64,000 nucleotides of DNA from Bacteroidia bacterium (GCA_020635905.1 JACJYV010000007.1:1-64000); one strand, 5' to 3'. Shown: positions 1 through 9,119, numbered from the stretch's first letter. Notes: generated from the sequence alone by a model not told the origin. A program made the numbers and translations.

Positions 1-70
1 GGCCGCGAGGGGCTATTGTTTTGAAATGGATTTTGGTTTTAAAGCCCCCCCGAATTGAATGGTCTTTACT

Positions 71-270
71 TGCGTCCCGTGGGCTGAAGCCCAGCCGCAG
101 GGTTTTTCAGCGGGGCTGCGGCTTTGTGGGTGAGGGAAGGGCGGCGGGGGTTTTGCGGGTTGGCGCAGGGGAGCTGGTGCGACAGCCACAGGAGAAGCAG
201 CCCCGCCTGTCCGGGCAGACGCAGCAAGCCTTTTGGTGTGAAGGTTATTTCCCAAACCAACTTTTTGCTT
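71..270. repeat. 200-bp foldable intergenic repeat, copy 1
   Basis: This stretch is nearly identical, in the same orientation, to 8772-8972; only about ten positions differ. It is GC-rich and not convincingly coding. It contains nested inverted arms: GCGGGGCTGC at 110-119 pairs perfectly with 197-206, and TGCGTC at 71-76 pairs with GACGCA at 218-223, so a transcript could fold into one long structure. The two copies bracket the sigma/CHAT locus. No transposase is present, so it may be a non-autonomous mobile element or a family of structured repeats. What it does is unknown. Confidence 0.85.
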
Positions 271-278
271 CAAGAACC

Positions 279-366
279 TCTAAAAACTTCGAACGTCTTC
301 GTTGGACTTGGTTTAGAAATGCTCATTTGCCTTATTAATCTGCGCTTTCTTCACCTTCGTCCGCCT
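279..366 (+). repeat. about 90-bp dispersed repeat, copy 1
   Basis: This segment recurs inverted at 45041-45130 and, cut by the window edge, at 63938-64000. The shared core includes AAAACTTCGAA, TTGGACTTGG and GCTCATTT; copies 1 and 2 also share the tail GCGCTTTCTTCACCTTCG. All three copies lie between genes. It begins nine bases after the 200-bp repeat. No open frame is conserved between copies, so it is probably a dispersed intergenic repeat, perhaps transcribed in 3' regions. Confidence 0.8.
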
Positions 367-423
367 GTAGTTTACTGGTTATTATATGCTCTTGATCATT
401 AATATTTTATTTTCCCGAATTCC

Positions 424-1149
424 TCAATTGAGTTTTTCAATTAATTCCCGTGCCTCATCATTGTAATTCACGCCTTTAACCAGGGATTCAAGCAGAGGGA
501 TAGCTTTTTCCGTTTCTCCGGCGAGTAAAAAACTGAGGGCAAGGTACCAATCCACCTCTTCCCGAAGGTCTGAGAAGGCTCCTCCCCGCATGGATTGAAG
601 GGTTTCAATGGCTTTTTCGGACTGGTTTAGCTGAAAGTAGGCATTGGCCTTATAAATGGCGACCAGGGTGAAAACCAATGAGTCTGTGGGAGGAATTTCA
701 GGAAATGTTGCCAGGGCCAGTGTGTAATTTTCTGAATTATAGGCCGCAAGAGCCTGCGTGAGTTGGGAAGTGTCCTGGCCGAGGTTAGAAATCAGGTCTT
801 CGTAGGGTTTGAAATACTTATTCGCATAAAATGAGGGATCTTTTTTACCTCCCAACGAGGGTGAAAACCAAATTACGAGAATCACCACCGCTGCGGCAAG
901 GGCGGGAGCCAACCAAACAATTCGGAAACCACGTTTTGAGGGTGGGCCCTCCTGATGAATTTTAGTCAGTTTTTGGCGCAATGATTCTTCGGCTCCTCCC
1001 CAAACCACATTCCGTAATTCCTGCTCGGCTTCCAGACTTTTTTTTAAATCGAAATTGCCTTCAACTTCTGCTTCAAAGTTATGCTTTTCAGCTACAGTCA
1101 TCTGGTCATCCAGATATTTATCTATTTTGTCGAGGTAATCGTTTTCCAT
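424..1149 (-). CDS. Membrane-anchored TPR protein, probable anti-sigma factor
   Basis: 241 aa. Residues 1-75 form a charged, probably cytoplasmic region beginning with a short helical motif (DKIDKYLDDQMT) typical of Bacteroidota anti-sigma N-termini. One membrane helix lies at about residues 78-97. The remainder, about 120-241, is helical with TPR-like repeats (YKANAYFQLNQSEKAIETL) and should face the periplasm. The start lies 10 bases after the stop of the ECF sigma gene, so the two are surely co-transcribed. By analogy with other ECF/anti-sigma pairs it would hold the sigma factor at the membrane. No zinc-finger Cys/His motif is visible in the N-terminus, unlike the proteins at 61454 and 63095. 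The function is inferred from architecture and position. Confidence 0.7.
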   Translation of the reverse strand: MENDYLDKIDKYLDDQMTVAEKHNFEAEVEGNFDLKKSLEAEQELRNVVWGGAEESLRQKLTKIHQEGPPSKRGFRIVWLAPALAAAVVILVIWFSPSLGGKKDPSFYANKYFKPYEDLISNLGQDTSQLTQALAAYNSENYTLALATFPEIPPTDSLVFTLVAIYKANAYFQLNQSEKAIETLQSMRGGAFSDLREEVDWYLALSFLLAGETEKAIPLLESLVKGVNYNDEARELIEKLN

Positions 1150-1159
1150 TTTGTTTCGC

Positions 1160-1732
1160 TTAGATCATTTCCCCCTGTAATAATTCCCTCAGCCTTTTTT
1201 TGCACTTCATCAAGGCATTTCGGGCAATTTGTTCAGATTTATAATCCATTTCGGCGGCAATATCTTCCATGGTCCATTTGTAGATGATGCCATATTCAAG
1301 AACTTTTCTACAGGTATCGCCCATTTTTTCAAGGTATATCCGAACTTTTTTCTTTAGTTCAGTGTCTTTTTCCATTTTGATTAGCTCCGTTTCCTTGTTT
1401 TCAGATTCAACATTCAAATCCTGACTTTCCCTGAATTTATGTTCATAATCTTTGGTTTTTAGTTTGTTCAGCCAGAAAAATCGGGCGGAAGCGAGCACGA
1501 AGGTGCTGATGGTGCTCTCTTCACGAAATCTCCCCTCCATCACCGATCGCCAAAGAGCAATGATGCCTTCCTGTAGTGCGTCCTGTGCATCCTCTTCTCC
1601 ACCCTGATTCTGAAGTAAAAAGCCTTTTACCTGGGGGAATAATTTCCAGTATAAATAACTCAACTGGTCATTGCATCCATCGGGTTTCTTCCTGAGGCAA
1701 TCCAGAATATCCTGATCAGAATATTTTTTCAT
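1160..1732 (-). CDS. ECF-type RNA polymerase sigma factor
   Basis: 190 aa, normal length for an ECF sigma factor. Region 2 covers about residues 20-90 and includes EEDAQDALQEGIIALWRSV, the usual acidic/aromatic core-binding helix. Region 4 at about 130-185 has a helix-turn-helix (WTMEDIAAEMDYKSEQIARN) that would contact the -35 region. It is the first gene of a leftward pair with the TPR anti-sigma candidate and is divergent from the 607-aa gene that opens the CHAT gene set, 190 bases away. The simplest reading is that this sigma factor drives one or both sides of the locus. That link is positional and is not shown by a recognised promoter motif. Confidence 0.9.
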   Translation of the reverse strand: MKKYSDQDILDCLRKKPDGCNDQLSYLYWKLFPQVKGFLLQNQGGEEDAQDALQEGIIALWRSVMEGRFREESTISTFVLASARFFWLNKLKTKDYEHKFRESQDLNVESENKETELIKMEKDTELKKKVRIYLEKMGDTCRKVLEYGIIYKWTMEDIAAEMDYKSEQIARNALMKCKKRLRELLQGEMI

Positions 1733-1809
1733 AGCGCCGCCTACTTTCTTTAGTCAATAAGTATCCGTGATTGTAACCTTTATCGTTTCTTAAAAATTGC
1801 AGAAAATTT

Positions 1810-1842
1810 TTTGAAAAAAAATTGGGACCAGGGTTACGTTTC
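1810..1842 (+). promoter_or_regulatory. Possible promoter of the CHAT gene set
   Basis: TTTG at 1810-1813 and TACGTTTC at 1835-1842 resemble the Bacteroidota -33 (TTTG) and -7 (TAnnTTTG) elements. The 21-base spacing is slightly long and the last base of the -7 box is off consensus. It points toward the gene at 1923. An ECF-dependent promoter could look different, so this is tentative. Confidence 0.3.
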
Positions 1843-1922
1843 ATTTTTCGGGTTTACAAATGGGAGATTGAGAGTCAGTGAATGTATCGCTGATTTGTCA
1901 TTAACCCTAAAATATTCAAAAA

Positions 1923-3746
1923 ATGACCTTCAACATCAGTGGCGCGATCCGCGCCGAAATTTGCGAACAAAGGTTTCTTCCTGTTTCAAGAGGGTGGGTA
2001 CGAATCTACGCGACCCAAAGCCAACTGGAAAGCAAGGAAACAACTTTCCTTTTAAGGCCTGAAACCGGCAGGAATTCCGAAAACCTGCTGGCAGAAGTGC
2101 AATTGAATGAGGCGGGTAGTTTTAATGCAGAACTTCCGGCTTCATATCAAAATGGTCTGCTGGAAATTGATCTGGTTGGACTCACTCCGGAAGATACAGA
2201 GACCAGCCAAACAATACCTGAAATGGAGCAAATCAACCTGGGTGTTTTTAAGCCCGAATGGGAAAGGTTTCGCAAAGGATATCAGGTAAATTTTGATTTG
2301 ATCATCCCAAAACCAGTGTGGTGCGAACAGTTCAAAAAGCATGGTTGGTGGGTGATTTGTGGAACTGTTTTGGATGAGAAATGCGCCAATCCTGTTCCTT
2401 TCGCACGGGTAACTGCCCTGGACACTGATTGTCTCCAGGATGACCGGCTGGGTCAGGCGATCACGGACGAATCAGGCAATTTTTGCCTGTTTTACAGAAA
2501 GTCCGATTTTACCCCCACAGTTATTCCTGGTTTACAACATGAATGGGGAAATGCTCCCGACATTTATTTTGTGGTGGATAATCCTGAGACCGGGTTTGTA
2601 ATGCTTCAGGAACCCCGGTCGCGCGGGAAAGAAAAGGACAGGTTAAATGCACCCCAATGCTTCTGCGTGAAGCTTTGTATCAAAAATTCTGATCCGGATG
2701 CCTGCAAGGCCAGTTTTGCCCGGGTGGGAATTTATCAAATCGATGCTTCTGCTGTTGATGGATTCAGGATTGATCCTGCAACGGGTCTTGCCATTCATTC
2801 GGGCAGAGATCTTGCTTTTTGCCGCACAGTATCCTTTGAAGGGAATCTTCCCGGATTGGGCACCCCTGAAGCATGGGAATACCGTTTCCTTTATCGAAAC
2901 TTAAGGACGGGTGGACCGAAAACTCCAATTGCGGGAGATTTAATCGCGCCGGGTTGTAAAATTGGAGAGCGTTTCAATTCTATCAAATTGATTGGCCCTT
3001 TTGGTCCATACATTACCCGGCACAAAATTGCAGATGTTTTTGTAAGTGGTACGACCAGCGGTGGTAACACCATAATGGCAGACTCAGAGGGATGGATCAA
3101 GGTTCCCCTGGGATTGGATTTTCAGCCATACAGGGAAAAATTACTGTGTTTCGACACGGAAAAGGTGCATATGCCCTCAATTGACCTGATTGGGGCCTCA
3201 TTCAGGACAGGAGAAAGTACATCTGTTTCGCCTTTTACTCTCTCCGAATCTGAAGATTTTGAAATTACCATGGAATCCAGAAAGGTTGGCTCCTTAAAAA
3301 AATGCTATTCTGTGCTTCCCCGCATGCGGGTCAATAATTCCAGGTATAACTACATCCACCATCCCTACTGGCCTGGTTTGCCTGACACAGGAAAGGTGGA
3401 GGGAAGTATTTCTGTGGCTATGCTGGATATTTGCGAGCTGAATCCGGTAAAGGATGAGGTAAATAACTGCGGGGGAGGAACGGGTTGTAATAAATTGCAG
3501 GGGCATTTTACCATTAAATACACCGCTTTTCATCCCCATCTCCGCTCAGCTCAACTGAGTCTTGAAGGCCCTGGTGCATCCTTTAGCCAGGATGTCACAG
3601 CCAACCCTTCTGGCTTGGTGCGTTTCAGTGGGGAACTCAAAAATTGCACCTATATCCTTTGGTTTACCACTTCTCTGAACCTGACTTCAGGGGATGGGCC
3701 CATCCTGGATGAATCCAGGCATGATCATATTGCCTTTGGCGGGTAA
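1923..3746 (+). CDS. 607-aa protein of unknown function in the CHAT locus
   Basis: Not a family I can name. There is no signal peptide or membrane helix, although the next three products all carry export signals. The sequence is beta-rich. Residues about 145-200 (WWVICGTVLDEKCANPVPFARVTALDTD, quoted in part as GTVLDEKC and PVPFARV) look like a carboxypeptidase-regulatory/transthyretin-like beta-sandwich, with a second similar stretch near 265-340. It is unusually rich in Cys for a long protein, including a CGGGTGCNK motif near residue 520. The A-rich context before ATG suits Bacteroidota initiation. It is first of four same-strand genes ending in the CHAT protease, so a structural or substrate role there is plausible but unproven. 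Confidence 0.75.
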   Translation: MTFNISGAIRAEICEQRFLPVSRGWVRIYATQSQLESKETTFLLRPETGRNSENLLAEVQLNEAGSFNAELPASYQNGLLEIDLVGLTPEDTETSQTIPEMEQINLGVFKPEWERFRKGYQVNFDLIIPKPVWCEQFKKHGWWVICGTVLDEKCANPVPFARVTALDTDCLQDDRLGQAITDESGNFCLFYRKSDFTPTVIPGLQHEWGNAPDIYFVVDNPETGFVMLQEPRSRGKEKDRLNAPQCFCVKLCIKNSDPDACKASFARVGIYQIDASAVDGFRIDPATGLAIHSGRDLAFCRTVSFEGNLPGLGTPEAWEYRFLYRNLRTGGPKTPIAGDLIAPGCKIGERFNSIKLIGPFGPYITRHKIADVFVSGTTSGGNTIMADSEGWIKVPLGLDFQPYREKLLCFDTEKVHMPSIDLIGASFRTGESTSVSPFTLSESEDFEITMESRKVGSLKKCYSVLPRMRVNNSRYNYIHHPYWPGLPDTGKVEGSISVAMLDICELNPVKDEVNNCGGGTGCNKLQGHFTIKYTAFHPHLRSAQLSLEGPGASFSQDVTANPSGLVRFSGELKNCTYILWFTTSLNLTSGDGPILDESRHDHIAFGG

Positions 3747-3827
3747 ACCTGACCAGGAAGCATTCCCCCGGCCTTTGGCCGGGGGGACTGTCAACTCATC
3801 AATACACAAACTTAAACTCAAAACACC

Positions 3828-4403
3828 ATGAAAAATCCAGCTTTCATTCTCATCAAACGGGCAACCTTTGCCCTTCTGCTCCTTCTCTTTTTCGGCGGCT
3901 GCCGGGATAGTGTGACCCAGATCATACATAGCCTGTTTGGGGAAATTGTAGAACCCAATCCAAGGGATGGCTCTCCCCCTGAGGTTAGAATCACTTTTGC
4001 CTTTGGGGGGCGTACGATTACGGTTACACCTCAATCTGAAGTGAAAGAGTTTCAGTTGAATTCCCTGGACGACTTCTTTTATCTGCTTATGCAGGGAGAG
4101 GATCCTCAAGGGGTACGGGAAATCAGGTACTGGACCAATTACTGTGGGAGTTGCACCTACTCTAACGACCTGCAAAGTAATTTCGGGCCTTCACTTGGGG
4201 TAACCCAATATTTGACCAATGATACTGAAAGGGCCACTACCCGGCTCAGTCACTTTGAACGGGTGCATCTTGCCGCACCCTGTAAAGAGCAAAACTCACT
4301 TACAGGTTACCTCGTTTATAAAGATTTCAGCGTGGTTGCGGAGAATTTTGGTGGACAAACCAGTGAAGTATTGACCGTCAGGTTTTACTTTAGTTCTCCG
4401 TAA
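3828..4403 (+). CDS. Predicted lipoprotein in the CHAT locus
   Basis: 191 aa. The N-terminus has basic residues, a Leu/Phe-rich helix and a lipobox ending at Cys25 (FFGGC), so it should be cleaved by signal peptidase II and lipidated. The mature part has no domain I recognise; it contains a small Cys pair (NYCGSCTYS) and another Cys later (AAPCKEQ), perhaps disulfide-bonded in the periplasm. It follows the 607-aa gene by 81 bases and precedes the 481-aa secreted protein by 68 bases on the same strand. The C-terminal half is beta-rich. Its function is unknown; its position suggests an envelope component acting with the CHAT protein. Confidence 0.75.
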   Translation: MKNPAFILIKRATFALLLLLFFGGCRDSVTQIIHSLFGEIVEPNPRDGSPPEVRITFAFGGRTITVTPQSEVKEFQLNSLDDFFYLLMQGEDPQGVREIRYWTNYCGSCTYSNDLQSNFGPSLGVTQYLTNDTERATTRLSHFERVHLAAPCKEQNSLTGYLVYKDFSVVAENFGGQTSEVLTVRFYFSSP

Positions 4404-4471
4404 ACACACATACTTTTAAAACATTCAACTATTTATTAAAATTAAGTCACCTTTACAACTTTTCTATCGCC

Positions 4472-5917
4472 ATGAAAAAGCACCTTCTGACCATTGGACT
4501 GGTATTTTTGAGCCAGTTCCTGATGTCGCAAACCGTTAACATTGCCCAGGATTTCAGGTACGGTGATTCAACCAATCGCCTTGTTCCCCAGAAAATAATG
4601 ACGGACGGGGGGATAAGGGTTGACATGGATGCCGACGAACTTTCCAGACACATTTTCTTTTGGCAAATCCATGACTATGCATACAGTACTGACTTACAAC
4701 CTGAGATTTTTGAATCCAATTTGTTGGAAGAAAGAAGGGCTTACGAAGTTACCATGATCTCAAAGGGAATAAAGGAAGAGATTGAACCTGATGCACCAGG
4801 GGAACCTTCAGGTTGGGAAGAAGAAAACGACCCCTATTTTTGGAATACAATGAAGATCACCAAGTCCGTGGAATTGAAGGGGATGCCATTTTCATTTTCT
4901 GCCACAAGGCCTTACCTGAATATTAAAAAACCTGCCTATGATCCCGTTCCTAATTATCCCATGTGGATTATATGTGAATTTCATAACCCTACGGATTGCA
5001 AGGTGGAATTTCAAAACTGTTCATTCTCCTCCAGTGCACTTGAATTCCGCCCCTTCGGGGCAAATGTTCAATTGAGTGATATAAGACCCCGGAGTTTGGG
5101 CGCATCAGTAGATGGCTCTGGAAAAATTCCAACTGTTTCTGGATATTCAATTATCGTTCCCCCCAGAAAAACCTTTCAGATTGCAGTCGAATTGATTATC
5201 AGGGAATCTGTGGGACCTGACCAATTCTCAAATATTCTTGGTAAAACTCTTGGTCTCAGACTTCAGGCAGCGTATATCGAATTGGTAGGTAACTGCCAGG
5301 GAAATGCCAAAGGCGTTGAAGTAAATTTACCCCTAACCGTTGCTCAAAAAATTGACCCATCTCACAAAGATTTTTTTTATAAAAAATCACATTACGGGCC
5401 AGGAGAATGGGTTCCTTTTTCCATTACCGTGGTCAATGACAAAGGATCAGACCTGCAGGGTGAAGATAAGATCCTGGTTTGGGAGCGGGGCGGGGAGTAT
5501 TTTGAAGAAGGTTCATACAGCGATGTTTGGGCCTACAGTCCTCTTCTGATTAACCCCCAAAAGTTTGGTGGAGGCAATTCATGGACTTTGGACGTAAAGA
5601 CCTTTAAAGACAGGAAGTTCCCAAAAGACGCAGAGGTTACTTTTGTTTTCTTTAAAAAGATCAGGGAAAATATTGAATCCAATCAGGATTCTCATTGCTT
5701 ACCTCTGATCAACCATTATGGGACCAGATTCGTTTCAGGCTCCCCGGGTGCAATAGATCATTGGTATTTTGGCTCAACTCTTTCACCCAAATGTCTTTAC
5801 TGGGAACAAAAGAGTGCTTCTAGTGTGGGTTTGAAAAGACTCATAGTCAAATTACCCACAACAGGAAAATGGTTCAAATGCTTCAAACGGATCAAACGCT
5901 TTAAACTTTACAGATGA
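4472..5917 (+). CDS. Secreted protein of unknown function in the CHAT locus
   Basis: 481 aa with a cleavable signal peptide (MKKHLLTIGLVFLSQFLMSQ). The mature chain is beta-rich with no enzymatic motif I can name; a region around residues 165-260 resembles an Ig-like or adhesin fold. No T9SS sorting domain is present. The last 15 or so residues (KWFKCFKRIKRFKLYR) are abruptly cationic. They are encoded by a degenerate repeat built from TCAAACG/TTTAAAC-like units (5870-5910), so the reading frame may have run into a simple intergenic repeat and gained this tail. It lies 43 bases before the CHAT gene on the same strand. Confidence 0.75.
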   Translation: MKKHLLTIGLVFLSQFLMSQTVNIAQDFRYGDSTNRLVPQKIMTDGGIRVDMDADELSRHIFFWQIHDYAYSTDLQPEIFESNLLEERRAYEVTMISKGIKEEIEPDAPGEPSGWEEENDPYFWNTMKITKSVELKGMPFSFSATRPYLNIKKPAYDPVPNYPMWIICEFHNPTDCKVEFQNCSFSSSALEFRPFGANVQLSDIRPRSLGASVDGSGKIPTVSGYSIIVPPRKTFQIAVELIIRESVGPDQFSNILGKTLGLRLQAAYIELVGNCQGNAKGVEVNLPLTVAQKIDPSHKDFFYKKSHYGPGEWVPFSITVVNDKGSDLQGEDKILVWERGGEYFEEGSYSDVWAYSPLLINPQKFGGGNSWTLDVKTFKDRKFPKDAEVTFVFFKKIRENIESNQDSHCLPLINHYGTRFVSGSPGAIDHWYFGSTLSPKCLYWEQKSASSVGLKRLIVKLPTTGKWFKCFKRIKRFKLYR

Positions 5918-5959
5918 ACCCATTCAGCTGCCACTAAAGGCGTTAAAAATGCATCAAAA

Positions 5960-8749
5960 ATGAAATCCTCACAAATGATCCCCTCTTTTTCCATCCTCCC
6001 CGTTTTGGGGAGGATGTTTTTGCTTTTTCTGTTTACCTCCACCCTGAATCCCCTGGTTGCCCAAAAACAAGCTCAAACTCCTCCAAAGGCAGCCTTTGAC
6101 CGGGCAGTTTCTGCTTTGGAGGAAAAAAATTATGAATCAGCTCTCTTTTACGCCCATAGTGCCAAGGCTGGTTATTTTGAAGAAAATGATCATCAGGGGT
6201 ATTTGAAGGCCATCAAGCTTTCCTCCAAAATCCATCGGAAAAATAATAATCTGGGAGAGGCCAGAAAGGAAATTGAAACAGCCATTTTATGGATCAATGA
6301 ACATCCTGAGTGGCAGGACTTTAATCTTACCTCAGATATTCTCCAGTCCGGGGCCTATCTGTTGAGTCAAAGCGGAAGAATTGTAGAGGCCCTTGATAAT
6401 TATGAGAAAGCCGCTCAATTTAGACTCAGAAATGAAAAACTTTCCGCTGATGATCAGGAGAAATTGCGTCAGCTGTATCTTGGCGCCGGGATTCAATACT
6501 CCCGCCTGGGGCAACATCAGCGGGCGGACGAGCGCATGCAGGAGTCATACGCTCTCACGGTTGGCCTTTATGGCGAAGGTTCGTCCGAAGCAGCCCATTT
6601 GTTGTGCACCTGGTCAATATATCTGCTGGAACTAAACCCGCAAAAGGCGGACAGCATTTTGAGGGTTGCCTGGGAGATTGGTTCACACCAGGGAGACGTA
6701 TTTCGCATGGGAGTTGTCAGGGTCAATCAGGGTGACCTGGCAGCAGAAAGAAAGGATTTCGAACAGAGCCGCGAATTTTATCAGCAGGGGTTGGATTATT
6801 TTGAAAGGATTTCTGTAGATCCTGATAAGTTAGTTTCAGCCCTGCATGGATTGGGTGAGGCAAATCTTCAATTGAAGGAGTTTGATAGGGCAGGGGAGGC
6901 CCTGGGTCGGGCCTGGAAAATCGCTTCAGAAAAAGATATTCCCATCAGAGACAAAGGAATGTTGCTGATTTCAATCGGGGATCTTTTAATTGCCAGACAT
7001 AACCCTAAGGCCGCCTTGGCGGCTTTTCATCAAGCGCAAACCTGTTTTGCAGATAGTTTCACGAATCCTTCCTTGATTTCAATGCCAGAAATGGCTCAAC
7101 TAAGCGCTGATCCATGGAATCTGGTGGCGCTGGAGCGCAAGGCGGTAGCTTTTGAAGCTATTTACCCCTCTGACAGCAATTCCTCCTGGCTTGCGCAAGC
7201 TTTGCGGTGCTATTATCTTGGTTTTGAGGTGGTTGATCATGCCCGCCAGTCCTTCACTACACTTCAATCTCATGATTTTCTGGCCAGATTTTCAAGGGAA
7301 ATTTATGAAAGGGCCATTGCCCTTTCACTCAAGGCTGATGGGAAAATCTCAAGGTTGGATGGGGTGGCCCTTGCTTTCCAATTTGCAGAGAAAAGCAAAG
7401 CCCGGACATTGCTCTCAAAAATGGAGGAGCAGTTCTTGCCTGAAGAAGGAGGAATTCCGGATTCTATATTGTGGGCGGGAGCTATTTTGGAAGAGAATGT
7501 ACGTCAGTTGGAATTGCTGTCAGGCGACCAACCAGGCTACTGGGGACAGTTGCGGGAAGCACGCTATAAATTGGAAACCTTTCGGGGAACCTGGGAAGAA
7601 AACTTCCCTGCATACTTTGAAAACCGTGGGAAACTGCCTTTCACTGGACTCCCTGACCTCCGGCAAAGCCTGCTTGGAGGCGGAAAACTACTGATCGAAT
7701 ATTTTTGGGGGGATTCAAGCATTTATGCTTTTGGCCTCACAGAGAGAGAAATGAAAATCGTTTCAATTCCAAATTCAATCCTATTAAACCTGGATTTGGA
7801 TTTTTTGAGAAAATTCTTTTCAAACTTGCCAGAAGCCAATATCCATGCTGAAAAAACAGAATTTTACGAAAAAGGAAGCCGGATTTGGAATACATTGGTT
7901 GAACCCTTTTTATCATTTTCTCCCCAGACCCAATCTCTCGTCATAATTCCGGACGATAAATTGTGGAATATTCCATTTGGGGCATTGCCTGAATCTATAA
8001 TCAATTCGGGAAGCCCCCCCAGCTGGAGGGAAATACCATTTTCCATTCGCAAATACAGCTTTCAGTATGGCGTTTCTGCCTTATTTTTGCAAAAGTCAAA
8101 GAAAATGGTAACTCCTTTTTCGAAAGAGGGGGTGTTGTGGATCTCACCTGAATTTGAAGAGGGAAGGAGGATTAGTCTACCCAAAAATGAACTGGAAGAA
8201 ATTCAAAGAATTTTTCCCCAAAGTCAATTTCTATGCGGAACTTTTGTCAGTCGGGATACCATTGCTAAACTAATTCCCGCCTGGCAAATCCCGGTCTTTT
8301 TCACCCATGGAGAGGCAAGTAATTTACAACCCGGGAATTCCTGTATCAGCCTTAATTCTGCCCGGGACCCGGGCAGGGAGGAATGCCTGTATGCCTATGA
8401 AATCGGCACATTTCGGCTGAATTCTGAACTGGTTGTACTTTGTGCCTGCCAATCAGGGTTGGGAAAATCGTTACCTGGAGAGGGTTTGATCAGCCTCGGT
8501 CATGAATTTCTGAATGCGGGCTGTCCAGCTGTGGTCACCACCCTCTGGAAGGTTAATGCCACAAAATCTGCCCGGATTATTACAGAGTTTTTTAGGGGAT
8601 TGCAAGAAGGAAAAGCAAAAAGCAATGCATTGCAGGAAGCCAAAATAACCTACATTGAAAATGCACCTGAAATTCAGCTTCACCCTTTCTTTTGGGCAGG
8701 TTTGGTTTTGGTTGGAAACGATGCCGCTATTTCAATGGGAAATTGGTAG
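5960..8749 (+). CDS. Secreted TPR-CHAT protease
   Basis: 929 aa. A signal peptide (about residues 14-34, ending PLVAQ) is followed by tetratricopeptide repeats over roughly 40-400, a helical linker, and a C-terminal CHAT domain (about 620-925), a caspase-like cysteine protease of clan CD. The catalytic dyad is present: His783 in FFTHGEAS and Cys830 in LCACQSG, followed by the conserved GEGLISLGHEFLNAGCPAVV and TTLW segments. The signal peptide puts the protease outside the cytoplasm, whereas the well-studied CHAT proteins (separase-like, Craspase) are cytoplasmic. It closes the four-gene set opposite the ECF sigma/anti-sigma pair. Its substrate is unknown; the anti-sigma protein and the preceding secreted proteins are candidates only by position. 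Confidence 0.9.
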   Translation: MKSSQMIPSFSILPVLGRMFLLFLFTSTLNPLVAQKQAQTPPKAAFDRAVSALEEKNYESALFYAHSAKAGYFEENDHQGYLKAIKLSSKIHRKNNNLGEARKEIETAILWINEHPEWQDFNLTSDILQSGAYLLSQSGRIVEALDNYEKAAQFRLRNEKLSADDQEKLRQLYLGAGIQYSRLGQHQRADERMQESYALTVGLYGEGSSEAAHLLCTWSIYLLELNPQKADSILRVAWEIGSHQGDVFRMGVVRVNQGDLAAERKDFEQSREFYQQGLDYFERISVDPDKLVSALHGLGEANLQLKEFDRAGEALGRAWKIASEKDIPIRDKGMLLISIGDLLIARHNPKAALAAFHQAQTCFADSFTNPSLISMPEMAQLSADPWNLVALERKAVAFEAIYPSDSNSSWLAQALRCYYLGFEVVDHARQSFTTLQSHDFLARFSREIYERAIALSLKADGKISRLDGVALAFQFAEKSKARTLLSKMEEQFLPEEGGIPDSILWAGAILEENVRQLELLSGDQPGYWGQLREARYKLETFRGTWEENFPAYFENRGKLPFTGLPDLRQSLLGGGKLLIEYFWGDSSIYAFGLTEREMKIVSIPNSILLNLDLDFLRKFFSNLPEANIHAEKTEFYEKGSRIWNTLVEPFLSFSPQTQSLVIIPDDKLWNIPFGALPESIINSGSPPSWREIPFSIRKYSFQYGVSALFLQKSKKMVTPFSKEGVLWISPEFEEGRRISLPKNELEEIQRIFPQSQFLCGTFVSRDTIAKLIPAWQIPVFFTHGEASNLQPGNSCISLNSARDPGREECLYAYEIGTFRLNSELVVLCACQSGLGKSLPGEGLISLGHEFLNAGCPAVVTTLWKVNATKSARIITEFFRGLQEGKAKSNALQEAKITYIENAPEIQLHPFFWAGLVLVGNDAAISMGNW

Positions 8750-8771
8750 CTTTCTTAAGAAAATTGAGGGT

Positions 8772-8972
8772 TGCGTCCAGTGGGCTGAAGCCCGGCCGCA
8801 TGGGTTTTTCAGCGGGGCTGCGGATTTGTGGGTGAGGGAAGGGCGGCGGGGGTTTTGCGGGTTGGCGCAGGGGAGCTGGTGGGACAGCCACAGGAGAAGC
8901 AGCCCCGCCTGTCCAGGCAGACGCAGCAAGGCTTTTGGTGTCAAGGTTATTTCCCAAACCAACTTTTTGCTT
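8772..8972. repeat. 200-bp foldable intergenic repeat, copy 2
   Basis: Direct-orientation copy of 71-270, beginning 23 bases after the CHAT stop codon. The same arms are kept: GCGGGGCTGC at 8812-8821 pairs with 8899-8908, and TGCGTC at 8772-8777 pairs with 8920-8925. The sequence just outside the repeat differs on both sides of the two copies, so the repeated unit has defined ends. Together the copies delimit an 8.5-kb block holding the sigma/CHAT genes. Confidence 0.85.
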
Positions 8973-9119
8973 AATTTGACCCTGAATGAAGGCTTCTCAC
9001 GTTTGTTTCCGCGGTTTTAAGGCGCGTCGCCCAGGGCAGACGGGGAATTTGATGTGCCGCGAAATCACGCTCTGCGAGCGGGAAAAGTTGTTTTCCATTT
9101 TGCTGGGAACGATTGAGTG

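Noticed and set aside
279..9000. Composite transposon with the 200-bp repeats as insertion sequences
   Set aside because: The repeats are too short for an IS, no transposase is seen, and no target-site duplication was recognised at the borders by eye.
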